This document shows positions 21,836 through 30,567 of a stretch of DNA of 64,000 bases, piece after piece. The translations under genes and the position numbers were made by a program. The notes below the pieces were generated by a model. It did no database searches, was not told the origin of the DNA, and saw only the letters and a list, made by a program, of their open reading frames with translations. Position 1 is the first letter of the stretch. Every line of letters begins with the position of its first letter. The stretch is from Duganella aceris (GTDB lineage: Bacteria; Pseudomonadota; Gammaproteobacteria; Burkholderiales; Burkholderiaceae_D): positions 310,001-374,000 of the forward strand of contig NZ_JAADJT010000004.1 of assembly GCF_011090165.1 (NCBI RefSeq). Direction: 5' to 3'.

Positions 21836-24199
21836 ATGAAGAAGCTTGCCCTGGCGGCGTTGCTGCCGATGCTGTCGGCGTTGGCGACGGCCGCGCCGAC
21901 CATCCCCGCCGGTGCGCTCGACCAGGTGCTGCGCAGTTATATGCTGGCCAGCGGCGCCTTGCTCAGCGCCGATGGGCGCTTGACGCAGGGCGTCGACAGT
22001 CCCGGCTTGAATCAGCTGTCGGCGCCGGAGCGCGATCTGCCGGCCATCCTCGCCGGCACCGGCCTGCAGGCCGCGCGCCAGCCCGACGGCAGTTATCTGC
22101 TGCGCGCGGCGCCGCCGGTGATGGCCGGACCGGCGGCCGCCGTTCCGATCAGCGAGGCCGAGATCGACGCCTTGCAGCGCCTGCCCGAGGTGTTGGCCCA
22201 TGCCGAACCGCAGTCGCCGTACGATGGCGTCAGCCGTTTCGCCGTCAAGGGCGGCGCAGCACTGCGCGACACGCCGCAGGCGCTGACCATCGTCGACGCG
22301 GCGCAGATCCGCGAGCGCAACCTGCTCAGCATGGGCGATCTGCTGGAGTACGTGCCCGGCGTGCAGGCCAGCCAAGGCGAGGGCAATCGCGACAACGCGG
22401 TGTTCCGGGGCTATAACTCCAGCGCCGACTTCTATCTGAACGGCATGCGCGACGACGTGCAGTACTTTCGCGATTTCTACAACATCGACGCGGTCGAGGT
22501 GCTGAAAGGTCCGAACGCGATGGCGCTGGGCCGGGGCGGCTCCGGCGGCGCGGTCAACCGCGTCGGCAAGCAGGCGCAATGGCGCGCGGCGGGCTTGGTG
22601 GGCGAGGCCGGCCTGCTGCTCGGCGCCTGGGGCCGGCGCCGCGCCACGCTCGATGTCGGCGATGCCGTCAATCCCGCGCTGGCATGGCGCCTCAACGCGG
22701 TCGACGAGGATGCGGACTCCTTCCGCGACGGCGTCTGGCTGAAGCGGCGCGGCATCAGCCCCGCGCTGGCCTGGCGCGACGGCGCCGCGACGCTGGTGCA
22801 GCTCAACTACGAGCACTTCCGCGACCGTCGCACCACCGATCGTGGCGTGCCGTCGTTGAACGGCCGCCCGGTCGCCAGCGATGCCTCGACCTTCTTCGGC
22901 GACCCGGCCAACAGCCATAATGGCGTCGCCATCGACGGCCTGACCGCGCGGTTGGAGCACCAGCTGTCGCCATCGGCGCGGCTCTATACGCAGCTGCACT
23001 ACGCGCGCTACGACAAGTACTATCAAAACGTGTTCCCCGGCGGCGTCGACGACGGGGGCGCGACGGTGCGCATGCTCGGCTACGGCAGCACCACCCGGCG
23101 CGGCAATCTGTTCTACCAGATCGACCTGGAGCTCGACGCCAGCACCGGCGCGCTGCGGCACCGCGTCACCACCGGCCTGGAACTGGGGCGCCAGCGCACC
23201 GACAACGCCCGCACCACCGGCTACTTCGACACGCTGGGGCCGGAGGTGCGCTTCGTCTCGGTGCCGATCGGCAGCCCGAACTTCAGCCTGCCGGTCAGCT
23301 TCCGCACCTCGGCCACCGACATGAGCAACGCCAGCACCGCCGAGAATATCTCGCTGTACGTGCAAGACCAGGTCACGCTGACGCCGCAATGGCAACTGCT
23401 GGCGGGGCTACGCTACGAATCGCTGGACGTGGACTTCCGCGACAACCGCAACGCGCTTCAATTGGCCAGCCACGACCGCCCGCTGTCGCCCCGGCTCGGA
23501 ATGATCTACCGCCCGCTGCCGGCTCTGTCGCTGTACGCCAGCTACAGCAAGGCCTACGCGCTGCGCGTCGGCGAGCAAATGGCTTCGCTGACCGTCGACA
23601 ACCAGGCGCTGGCGCCCGAGACTGTGCGCAACACCGAGATCGGCGCGAAGTGGGTCGGCGGCGCCGGCATGTCGGCCAGCGCCGCGATCTATGGTCTGCG
23701 GCGCGGCAATGTGCTGGTCGCCGATCCGGTCGATGCCGGCGCGATGGAGCTGGTCGAAGGCCAGCGCGGGCAGGGCGTCGAGCTGGAACTGGCCGCCAGG
23801 GTCAGCGCCGGCTGGAAGCTCAGCGCCGGCTACGCGTGGCAGCGATCGCACCTGACGGCGACGCAGTCGGCCAACTCGCAGGCCGGCGCACGGATGCCGC
23901 ACGTTCCGCGCCAGACGCTGTCCCTATGGAGCACCCACGCGCTGGGCCACGGCATGGAGGCGGCGCTGGGTCTCGTGGCGCGCAGCGCCATGTTCAGCTC
24001 CACCAGTAATCTGGTCACGCTGCCGGGCTATGCGCGCCTCGACGGCTCTCTGTCCTGGCGGCTCGACGCGCACAACCGGCTGCAATTCGGCGTCGACAAC
24101 CTGCTCGATCGCGCGTATTACATCTCCTCCTACAACGACAACAACATCTCCCCCGGTGCGCCGCGCGCGGTACGTGTCAGCCTGTTTTCCGGCTTTTAA
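21836..24199 (+). CDS. TonB-dependent siderophore receptor with N-terminal signalling (STN) domain
   Basis: The product is 787 aa from the ATG at 21836, just after the fecR-like stop. The signal peptide is cleaved near ATA|AP. An STN domain occupies residues about 22-92 (PAGALDQVLRSYMLASG, LPAILAGTGLQA), the part that signals through FecR. The plug follows (DTPQALTIVDAAQI, LLEYVPGVQ, NRDNAVFRGYNS, DFYLNGMRDDVQYFRDFYNID, EVLKGPNAM), then the barrel, ending in SGF. The plug text closely resembles catecholate receptors of the Fiu type and the receptor at 50237. The nearby sigma/anti-sigma pair makes this a self-inducing iron uptake system, with cell-surface signalling triggered by its own ligand. 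Confidence 0.92.
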   Translation: MKKLALAALLPMLSALATAAPTIPAGALDQVLRSYMLASGALLSADGRLTQGVDSPGLNQLSAPERDLPAILAGTGLQAARQPDGSYLLRAAPPVMAGPAAAVPISEAEIDALQRLPEVLAHAEPQSPYDGVSRFAVKGGAALRDTPQALTIVDAAQIRERNLLSMGDLLEYVPGVQASQGEGNRDNAVFRGYNSSADFYLNGMRDDVQYFRDFYNIDAVEVLKGPNAMALGRGGSGGAVNRVGKQAQWRAAGLVGEAGLLLGAWGRRRATLDVGDAVNPALAWRLNAVDEDADSFRDGVWLKRRGISPALAWRDGAATLVQLNYEHFRDRRTTDRGVPSLNGRPVASDASTFFGDPANSHNGVAIDGLTARLEHQLSPSARLYTQLHYARYDKYYQNVFPGGVDDGGATVRMLGYGSTTRRGNLFYQIDLELDASTGALRHRVTTGLELGRQRTDNARTTGYFDTLGPEVRFVSVPIGSPNFSLPVSFRTSATDMSNASTAENISLYVQDQVTLTPQWQLLAGLRYESLDVDFRDNRNALQLASHDRPLSPRLGMIYRPLPALSLYASYSKAYALRVGEQMASLTVDNQALAPETVRNTEIGAKWVGGAGMSASAAIYGLRRGNVLVADPVDAGAMELVEGQRGQGVELELAARVSAGWKLSAGYAWQRSHLTATQSANSQAGARMPHVPRQTLSLWSTHALGHGMEAALGLVARSAMFSSTSNLVTLPGYARLDGSLSWRLDAHNRLQFGVDNLLDRAYYISSYNDNNISPGAPRAVRVSLFSGF

Positions 24200-24209
24200 G
24201 AAGAATAAT

Positions 24210-24228
24210 AAAAATAATTCTCGTTCTG
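24210..24228. promoter_or_regulatory. Weak Fur-like site upstream of the Fur paralogue
   Basis: On the minus strand the 19-mer matches the Fur consensus at 12 of 19 positions (core ACGAGAATTATT). It lies between the receptor stop and the Fur-family gene start at 24292. It is a candidate only. Confidence 0.35.
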
Positions 24229-24291
24229 GTTCCCTTTTTCAAATCTCGCTTGGCAAGGTAGGTACAGGACCAGGCGATAGAGGGGAAGTAC

Positions 24292-24753
24292 ATGCAATCA
24301 CCAGAGGTATCGGCGCCGCACGCTCGCGTAAAGGAGTGGATGCGCAAGTCGCCGTTGCGCATCACGCGCGCCCGCGCCAGCGTGGCGGCCGTGCTGCTGC
24401 GTCATGAGCATCCGCTAAGCGCGGAACTGGTGTTCCGCCAGCTGATCGGCGACGGCGAGGACGTCAGCCTCGGATCGGTCTACCGCATCCTGAAGCAGAT
24501 GGAGGACGAGGGACTGGTCCAGCGCGAGCGCCAGGTCAGCGCCGGCGGCGTCAAGGCGGTCTACGCCATCCCCGACGACGCCGCGCAAAAGCGCAGCTAC
24601 GTGTTCCACTGCGATGTCTGCCAGCGCCGCCAGCGCATCGCCGACACCAGCCTGGCCGGCCAACTGGCCAACGTCGCCACCCTCGAAGGCTATGCCCTGC
24701 CGGCGGAGATCGTCATTCCGGCGCGCTGCCGCACTTGCAAGCCCGGGACCTGA
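24292..24753 (+). CDS. Atypical Fur-family transcriptional regulator
   Basis: The product is 153 aa; AGGGGA precedes the ATG. The winged-helix part is Fur-like (RITRARASVAAVLLRHEHPLS, VSLGSVYRILKQMEDEGLVQR). The dimerisation part keeps two Cys pairs (CDVC and C-terminal CRTC) that bind structural zinc in Fur proteins. The histidine cluster that normally precedes the first pair is replaced by RSYVFH, so the usual iron-sensing site looks changed. It sits between two TonB-dependent receptor genes on the same strand and probably regulates one or both. A related paralogue is at 52618. Confidence 0.85.
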   Translation: MQSPEVSAPHARVKEWMRKSPLRITRARASVAAVLLRHEHPLSAELVFRQLIGDGEDVSLGSVYRILKQMEDEGLVQRERQVSAGGVKAVYAIPDDAAQKRSYVFHCDVCQRRQRIADTSLAGQLANVATLEGYALPAEIVIPARCRTCKPGT

Positions 24754-24834
24754 GAAGAATTCAACACCAGCAGCCAGCCACGGAGCCGTAGCTCCCAGCC
24801 AGCCAACCACACCATGACCGACCTACGGATGACC

Positions 24835-27150
24835 ATGAAATCGACAGTAAAAACAGCGGGCATTAAAAGCCGCAAGCACGACACCCCAAAACTGAGCCGC
24901 ATGCACCTCGCCGCGCTGGCGACGCTGGCCATGCCGCTGGCGCTGCACGCGGAGACCACGCCGGATCCGCAGAAACTGCCGGAAGTGACGATCGAAGGCG
25001 CGCGTACCAGCGACTTCCAGATCAAGAAATCGGCCAACGAGAAGTTCACCGCGCCGTTGCTGGACACGCCGAAGTCGGTCACCGTCATCACCTCCGAAGT
25101 GATTTCGCAGACCGGCGCCGTGTCGCTGACCGACGCGCTGCGCACCGTGCCGGGCATCACCATCGGCGCGGGCGAGGGCGGCAACCCGGTCGGCGACAAC
25201 CTGTTCATCCGTGGCTACAACGCGCAGAGCGACACTTATATCGACGGCATCCGCGACAGCGGATCGCAGTCGCGCGAGATCTTCGCGCTGGAGCAGATCG
25301 AAGTCGTCAAGGGCCCGAATTCAGCCTACGGCGGCCGCTCGTCCGCCGGCGGCGGCATCAACCTGGTGAGCAAAACGCCGAAGGCGGAGAACTTCTTCAA
25401 CGGCAGCGTCGGCGCGGGTTCGTCCGAATACCGCCGCGTCACGGCCGATATCAACCGCATCATCAACGACGACGTCGCGGTGCGCCTGAACGTCATGGGT
25501 CATGACGCCCACGTCGCCGGCCGCAATGAAGTCAACGGCAACCGTTGGGGTGTGGCGCCGAGCATCGCCTTCGGCATGAACTCCAACACCAAGGTCAACC
25601 TGGGCTACTACCACATGGAGTCGGACGAGCTGCCGGACACCGGCATCCCGTTCAACAATCCGTTCAGCACCGGCGCCAACGTCGCCAAGAACGGCGACGG
25701 CACGCCGATCAGCGTCCCGCGCGACACCTTCTATGGCCTGGTCAACCGCGACTTCCGCAAGACCCAAAGCGACATCGGCACCGTCGACCTGCGCCACGAG
25801 TTCGCCAACGGCATGGTGTTCCGCAACGTTACCCGCTACGGCCAGACCGACAACGACTACGTCTGGACCCAGCCCGATGACTCGAAGGGCAACACCATGT
25901 TGTACGGCACCGTATGGCGCCGCGCCAATACCCGCGTCACCAGCACCGACTCGCTGGCCAACGCCACCAGCCTGACCGGCAGCTTCGTCGCCGCCGGCAT
26001 CAAACATAGCTACACGGGCGGGGTCGAGATCAGCCGCGAAGAGACGGACCGCAGCAGCTACATCTTCACGCCGGGCACCAACAATCCGCTGACCGGCACC
26101 ACCACCTGCCCGACCTCCGGCGCGGCCACGCTGTACAACTGCACCACCACCGTCAATCCGAATCCGTTCGATCCTTGGGCTTACACCGCCAGCGTCTCGC
26201 CGGCGCGCACCAATGTGGTCAGCAACACCCGCTCGGCCTACGTGTTCGACACCGTCGAATTCACACCGAAGTGGCTGCTGAACGTCGGCCTGCGCTGGGA
26301 CGACTTCCGCACCACGATGAATGTGCCGGCGTATGTGCTGAGCGGCGTCACCACCCAGGCGCAGCGCGCCGAAGTCGACGCCGACTTCACCAACTACCAG
26401 GCCGGCCTGGTGTACAAGCCATCGACCAACAGCAGCGTCTACGTCTCGTACGGCACCTCGTCGACGCCGCCGGGTAACGACGGCGGTGACGGCCTTGATG
26501 CGATCAGCACCACGGTGCAGAACCTGGCGCCGCAGGACAGCAAGAACTATGAGCTGGGCACCAAGTGGGAAGTGCTGCCGGGCGGCCGCCTGTCGCTGAG
26601 CGGTGCGCTGTTCAAGAGCGAGATGAACAACGCCCGCGTTACCGCGCCGGACGGCACCACGCAAAACGTCGGCAAGAAGACCATGAAGGGTGTGGAGCTG
26701 GGCGTCAGCGGCAACATCACCAAGGAATGGCAGGTCTTCGGCGGCTACACCTACCTGGACGGCAAGGTGGCGAACAACGGCTTCGTCAACACTGGCACCA
26801 CGGCGGCGCCGGTCTATGCGCCGTCGCCGTACAACGGCAACGTGTTCCCGACCACGCCGAAGAACAGCGCTTCGCTGTGGACTTCGTATGCGGTGATCCC
26901 GGGGCTGGTGGTGGGCGGTGGCGTCAACTATGTGTCGAAGGTGTACGCCAACATCAACAACACCAAGTTCGCGCCGGGCTACAGTCGCTTCGACGCGATG
27001 GCCAGCTATGAGGTCAACAAGCACATCGCCTTGCAGCTGAACGTGCAGAACCTGGGCGACAAGACCTACTTTGACCGGGTATCGTCGCCGCACTACGCCG
27101 GCGTCGGCGCCGGCCGCAGCGCGACGCTGACCGCCAACTTCAAGTACTAA
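24835..27150 (+). CDS. TonB-dependent catecholate siderophore receptor (Fiu-like)
   Basis: ATGs at 24814, 24829 and 24835 are in frame. I chose 24835 (771 aa) because only it has a purine-rich GGA at a usable distance. The signal peptide is preceded by a long basic tail and ends at LHA|ET. A TonB box (PEVTI) lies near residue 50. The plug reads TPKSVTVITSEVI, DALRTVPGITIGAGEGGNP, FIRGYNAQSDTYIDGIRDSG and EVVKGPNSAYGGRSSAGG, a pattern close to Fiu. The barrel ends NFKY. It lies 80 bp after the Fur paralogue on the same strand and is followed by a clear terminator. The uptake substrate is probably a catecholate-iron complex or its breakdown product. Confidence 0.9.
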   Translation: MKSTVKTAGIKSRKHDTPKLSRMHLAALATLAMPLALHAETTPDPQKLPEVTIEGARTSDFQIKKSANEKFTAPLLDTPKSVTVITSEVISQTGAVSLTDALRTVPGITIGAGEGGNPVGDNLFIRGYNAQSDTYIDGIRDSGSQSREIFALEQIEVVKGPNSAYGGRSSAGGGINLVSKTPKAENFFNGSVGAGSSEYRRVTADINRIINDDVAVRLNVMGHDAHVAGRNEVNGNRWGVAPSIAFGMNSNTKVNLGYYHMESDELPDTGIPFNNPFSTGANVAKNGDGTPISVPRDTFYGLVNRDFRKTQSDIGTVDLRHEFANGMVFRNVTRYGQTDNDYVWTQPDDSKGNTMLYGTVWRRANTRVTSTDSLANATSLTGSFVAAGIKHSYTGGVEISREETDRSSYIFTPGTNNPLTGTTTCPTSGAATLYNCTTTVNPNPFDPWAYTASVSPARTNVVSNTRSAYVFDTVEFTPKWLLNVGLRWDDFRTTMNVPAYVLSGVTTQAQRAEVDADFTNYQAGLVYKPSTNSSVYVSYGTSSTPPGNDGGDGLDAISTTVQNLAPQDSKNYELGTKWEVLPGGRLSLSGALFKSEMNNARVTAPDGTTQNVGKKTMKGVELGVSGNITKEWQVFGGYTYLDGKVANNGFVNTGTTAAPVYAPSPYNGNVFPTTPKNSASLWTSYAVIPGLVVGGGVNYVSKVYANINNTKFAPGYSRFDAMASYEVNKHIALQLNVQNLGDKTYFDRVSSPHYAGVGAGRSATLTANFKY

Positions 27151-27155
27151 GCACC

Positions 27156-27180
27156 AAGCCCGCGTCAAGCGGGCTTTTTT
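27156..27180 (+). terminator. Rho-independent terminator after the Fiu-like receptor
   Basis: AAGCCCGC pairs with GCGGGCTT across a 5-nt loop, followed directly by a T-run. It starts a few bases after the receptor stop codon. Confidence 0.92.
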
Positions 27181-27469
27181 ACGGAGTATCCGTGTAGGGG
27201 GTGTCGTTTTTTCGGTTTTCTCTAAAGCTTACGATTTCATGCTGCCTTGAGATAACCGCCGATATTTCATCAGAGTGGCCACTAATTGGGGAACTAAACG
27301 GCGATATCAGGCTCTAACGTTTATAGGCTGTAGAGCTTTTAGTAAGTGGTAGCTGGCGGTAGTAAAGCTTCGCAATGGTTATCAGCGCCTAGTAAAAACC
27401 GATTTTCAGGAGCCCCCACCGTGTGTACTGACCTTCCTTTCGCTTTCCCCATTCGCGCTTCCAGATAAT
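27181..27469. other. AT-richer non-coding patch
   Basis: About 290 bp are visibly poorer in G+C than everything around them and contain many stop codons in all frames. Short motifs recur imperfectly (CCGATAT/CGATATC, TAAAGCTT at two places). No complete IS end pair, tRNA or attachment site could be defined. The composition suggests acquired DNA or the scar of a mobile element next to the RAMA-like ORF. Confidence 0.4.
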
Positions 27470-27838
27470 TTGCTGGTGGAGTTCGGGAAATTCACCGGCC
27501 TGCATTGGAATGATACGTTCAGCATGGAGCCCTTCGTCTGCGAAGCGCTCCGCAACTATATGAATCCGGCCCCGGCCGCGCAGGAGCAAGCGGTGGCGCC
27601 GTCCGAATCCGGCTATCAATGGAAGGAAGTGTTTCTTCCCGAAGGGACAAGGCTGCGCGCGAGCTTCGATCGCAAGCAGTACTTCGCCGAGGTGGCGGGC
27701 GCGGAAATCAAATACGGCGAGCACGCCATCTCGCCGTCGTGCTTTGCCAATCTGTTCGGTAGCGGCAACCGCAACGCGTGGATAGCCGTGTGGCTGCGCC
27801 TGCCGGGAAGCACTGAATGGCTGCTTGCCGATGTCTGA
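27470..27838 (+). CDS. RAMA-domain-like hypothetical protein
   Basis: The frame is open from about 27353 but has no ATG until 27524; TTG at 27470 is the first possible start and no ribosome site supports either. The C-terminal half reads LPEGTRLRASFDRKQYFAEV, then an Ile-Lys-Tyr segment, then SPSCFANLFG and NAWIAVWLRLPG, ending in EWLLADV. This arrangement (G-T-x-LRA, SPS, N-A-W) resembles the RAMA domain, a small module found fused to or near restriction-modification enzymes and other defence proteins. It borders an AT-richer patch, which hints at transfer. It may be a fragment of a larger protein. Function unknown. Confidence 0.5.
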   Translation: MLVEFGKFTGLHWNDTFSMEPFVCEALRNYMNPAPAAQEQAVAPSESGYQWKEVFLPEGTRLRASFDRKQYFAEVAGAEIKYGEHAISPSCFANLFGSGNRNAWIAVWLRLPGSTEWLLADV

Positions 27839-27971
27839 CGCTCGGCGCGCAAAGCCGCGATCGCGCGCCTGATGGCAGGCGATGCGGACCAGCAAGGCCA
27901 ATCGACGCCGGCCGCGCCGTAAGCACATCCCCGCCGATCCGCGATGAACCTTTTTTGTTTGAGGCGGATTG

Positions 27972-27988
27972 CTTAATGCTCGGTTAAT
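27972..27988 (+). promoter_or_regulatory. PmrA/BasR-like box, arnT-like promoter
   Basis: CTTAAT-GCTCG-GTTAAT, two half-sites with 11-bp period. TAGACT at 28000-28005 begins exactly 28 bp after the first base of the box and can serve as -10. The format matches the known PmrA box (two TTAA-containing half-sites separated by 5 bp). Confidence 0.75.
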
Positions 27989-28036
27989 TCTCGGTGAAAT
28001 AGACTTCGGGCACTTATCCATGATCCCCGCACTCCC

Positions 28037-29698
28037 ATGTCCGATTTCTTCCGCTCCAAGGCGGCGCTGTATTTGCTGGCCGCCTGCTTCATCCTGCTCT
28101 CGCTGCTCGTGCTGGATATCCGCACGCTGATACCGCCGGACGAAGGCCGTTATGCGGAGATGGCGCGCGAGATGTTCGTCACCGGCGACTGGGTCACGAC
28201 GCGCCTGAACGGCATCAAATACTTCGAAAAGCCGCCGCTGCACACCTGGATGAGCGCCTTGTCGTTCACGCTGTTCGGCCCGGGCGAATGGCAGGCGCGC
28301 CTGTGGAACGGCGTGTGCGGCATCTTCGGCGTGCTGATGGTCGGCTACACCGGGCAGCGCATTTTCGGCGGCCGCTCCGGCCTGTACGCCGCGATGGTAC
28401 TGGCCTCGATGACCTTCTGGGCCGCCGCCTCGCAATTCAATTCGCTCGACCTGGGCGTGGCCGCCACCATGTCGCTGGCGTTGTGCGCGCTGCTGATCGC
28501 GCAGCAGGACGACGTCGACACCGCGCAGCGCCACCGCTGGATGCTGCTGTGCTGGGCCGGTATGGCGCTGTCGCTGCTGGCCAAGGGCCTGATCGGCATC
28601 GTGCTGCCGGGCGGGGTGCTGTTCATCTACGCGCTGACCAGCGGCGACCGTGGCATCTGGCGCCGGCTGCATCCGTTTTCCGGCCTGGCGCTGTTCCTTT
28701 TGATGTCGCTGCCGTGGTTCCTGCTGGTCGCGCAGCGCAACCCGGAGCAGCCGCAGTTCTTCTTCATCCACGAACACTGGGACCGATTCTTCCTGAAGAC
28801 TCACCACCGCGAAGGACCGTGGTACTACTTCCTGGTGCTGCTGCTGCCGGCGACGCTGCCATGGATCGTCGCGCTGCCGGCCAGCCTGGCGCTGGCGCGC
28901 AAGCGGATGGAAGGACGCTTCCAGACCACCCGCCTGCTGCTGGCCTGGATAGGCTTCATCCTGTTCTTCTTCAGTATTTCCAAGTCCAAGCTGCCCGGCT
29001 ACATGCTGCCGGTATTCCCGGCGCTGGCGCTGCTGGCGGGCGTGTACCTGGAGCGGGCCTCGCGCGCCACCGCGCTGTCGCTGGCCGCGCTGCTGGCCGT
29101 GGTCGGCGCCATCGGCCTCGCGTTCACGCCCTACACCGGCAAGCTGGCGCAGACCCCGACCAATCTCGCCATCTACGTCAGCATGCAGCCGATGCTGAGC
29201 CTGGCCTTCCTGGCGGCGCTGCTGGCCGGCGTCGCGGCCTGGTTCGCCGAGCGGCGCGGCCTGCGCGGCACGATGGTGCTGGCGGCCGCCCTCGGCGGCT
29301 GGCTGCTGACGCAATTCACCATGGCCGCCTACGAACCCTATGGCCGCTTCCGCGCCGGCACCGATCTGGTACAGGCGATCCGCGGCGAGCTGACCGAGGC
29401 GGCCACCATCTATTCGGTCGGCACCTATCAGCAGTCGATGACGTTCTACATGGGCCACACGGTGATTCCGGTGCAGTACACGGATGAACTGGAGTTCGGC
29501 CTGCAACAGGAGCCGCAACGCGGCATCGCCACGCTGGAGCAGTTCTACGCGCGCTGGCGCCAGGACGCCGCCGGCGGCAAGCCGCAATACGCCATCGTCA
29601 ACGCCGGCCTGTTCGGCCGCTTGCAGCAACAGGGCTTGCCGATGTCGATACGCGCCCGTACCGACGACCTGGTGCTGGTCTCGGGCACCGCGCCTTAG
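28037..29698 (+). CDS. ArnT-like lipid A glycosyltransferase (GT83/GT39 family, multi-membrane)
   Basis: The product is 553 aa with about a dozen hydrophobic segments. The first periplasmic loop has [14 protein letters not shown], the signature region of ArnT with its essential Asp, followed by [20 protein letters not shown], also conserved in ArnT. The family moves a sugar from undecaprenyl phosphate onto lipid A on the periplasmic face of the inner membrane. A PmrA-like box and -10 precede it, and arnA-, arnC- and arnB-like genes lie within 13 kb, so a role in aminoarabinose-type lipid A modification is likely. No clear ribosome site precedes the ATG. Its stop overlaps the convergent piuC-like gene by 4 bp. 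Confidence 0.8.
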   Translation: MSDFFRSKAALYLLAACFILLSLLVLDIRTLIPPDEGRYAEMAREMFVTGDWVTTRLNGIKYFEKPPLHTWMSALSFTLFGPGEWQARLWNGVCGIFGVLMVGYTGQRIFGGRSGLYAAMVLASMTFWAAASQFNSLDLGVAATMSLALCALLIAQQDDVDTAQRHRWMLLCWAGMALSLLAKGLIGIVLPGGVLFIYALTSGDRGIWRRLHPFSGLALFLLMSLPWFLLVAQRNPEQPQFFFIHEHWDRFFLKTHHREGPWYYFLVLLLPATLPWIVALPASLALARKRMEGRFQTTRLLLAWIGFILFFFSISKSKLPGYMLPVFPALALLAGVYLERASRATALSLAALLAVVGAIGLAFTPYTGKLAQTPTNLAIYVSMQPMLSLAFLAALLAGVAAWFAERRGLRGTMVLAAALGGWLLTQFTMAAYEPYGRFRAGTDLVQAIRGELTEAATIYSVGTYQQSMTFYMGHTVIPVQYTDELEFGLQQEPQRGIATLEQFYARWRQDAAGGKPQYAIVNAGLFGRLQQQGLPMSIRARTDDLVLVSGTAP

Positions 29699-30375
29699 AC
29701 GTCAGCCCACTGCCGCAGCAGGTTGTGGTAATGCCCGGTGAGGCCGACCATTTCCGCGCAGTCGCCGAGGCGGCCGCGCAGCGACTGGATGTTGCGGTCC
29801 AGCTCCAGCAGCAGCGCGCGGCGGGCGTCGTCGCGCACCATGCTCTGGGTCCAGAAGAATGAGCAGACCCGCGCGCCGCGCGTCACCGGCTCGACCCGGT
29901 GCACGCTGGTCGACGGGTACAGGATCAAGTCGCCCGCCGGCAGTTTGACTTCATGCACGCCGTAGGCGTCCTCCACGATCAATTCCCCGCCGTCGTATTC
30001 CTCCGGCGCGCTGAGAAACAGCGTGCTGGAGACGTCGGTGCGCAGCCACTCATTGCCGGTGGGGATGCGCCGCATCGAACCGTCGATGTGATTGCCGTAA
30101 TGTTCGCCGCCGGCGTAGCTGTTGAACAGCGGCGGGCAGGTGCGCTTCGGCAGCGCCGCCGAGAAAAACAGCGGATTGTTGGCCAGTGCGTCGAGCACGA
30201 TCTGGCCCAGCTCGCGCGCCAGCGGCGAATTCTCCGGCAATTGGCGGTTTTGCTTGACCTGGGCGCCCTGGCTGCCGACGGTGGCGCGGCCGTCGACCCA
30301 GTCGGCTTCGGCCAGCCGGGTGCGGATCGTGGCGACCTGTTCGGCGGTCAGGACGTCGGGAATGTGCAACATCAT
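29695..30375 (-). CDS. PKHD-type Fe(II)/2-oxoglutarate-dependent dioxygenase (PiuC/YbiX-like)
   Basis: The product is 226 aa. The double-stranded beta-helix iron site is visible: HYGNHIDG gives His-x-Asp near residue 98, [13 protein letters not shown] gives the distal His and the Arg that binds 2-oxoglutarate. The N-terminus ([14 protein letters not shown]) and the segment QVKQNRQL are hallmarks of the YbiX/PiuC group. Genes of this group are usually beside TonB-dependent receptors in iron regulons; here it stands among lipid A genes instead, convergent with the arnT-like gene. The substrate is unknown. Two start codons in tandem (30375, 30372) cannot be told apart. Confidence 0.85.
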   Translation of the reverse strand: MMLHIPDVLTAEQVATIRTRLAEADWVDGRATVGSQGAQVKQNRQLPENSPLARELGQIVLDALANNPLFFSAALPKRTCPPLFNSYAGGEHYGNHIDGSMRRIPTGNEWLRTDVSSTLFLSAPEEYDGGELIVEDAYGVHEVKLPAGDLILYPSTSVHRVEPVTRGARVCSFFWTQSMVRDDARRALLLELDRNIQSLRGRLGDCAEMVGLTGHYHNLLRQWADV

Positions 30376-30459
30376 GGTGGCTTTACTCCGGTTGAGCGAT
30401 GGGGTGCGGCAAGCTTAATCGAAGCCGATCAGCCTGGCGATGAGGCAAATTGTCCGCTT

Positions 30460-30499
30460 CCTTACGGATTGGTAATCTGGCGCCTTACGGATAGGTAAT
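30460..30499. repeat. Two 17-bp direct repeats in the divergent piuC/arnA promoter region
   Basis: CCTTACGGATTGGTAAT (30460-30476) and CCTTACGGATAGGTAAT (30483-30499) differ by one base and start 23 bp apart. The second copy abuts the PmrA-like box at 30500. They could be binding sites of a second regulator. Confidence 0.7.
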
Positions 30500-30516
30500 T
30501 TTAATGCTCGGTTAAT
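30500..30516 (+). promoter_or_regulatory. PmrA/BasR-like box, arnA-like promoter
   Basis: TTTAAT-GCTCG-GTTAAT. CACAAT at 30528-30533 occupies the -10 position, 28 bp from the first base of the box as at the other six sites. The predicted target begins at 30568. Confidence 0.72.
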
Positions 30517-30567
30517 GATCCAGCATGCACAATCCGGTCTTCTTAAGATCAATTTATCGGTGCAACC

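Noticed and set aside
27181..27469. Integron attC site or IS end in the AT-richer patch
   Set aside because: Neither the paired core sites of an attC nor matching terminal inverted repeats with a target duplication could be found.
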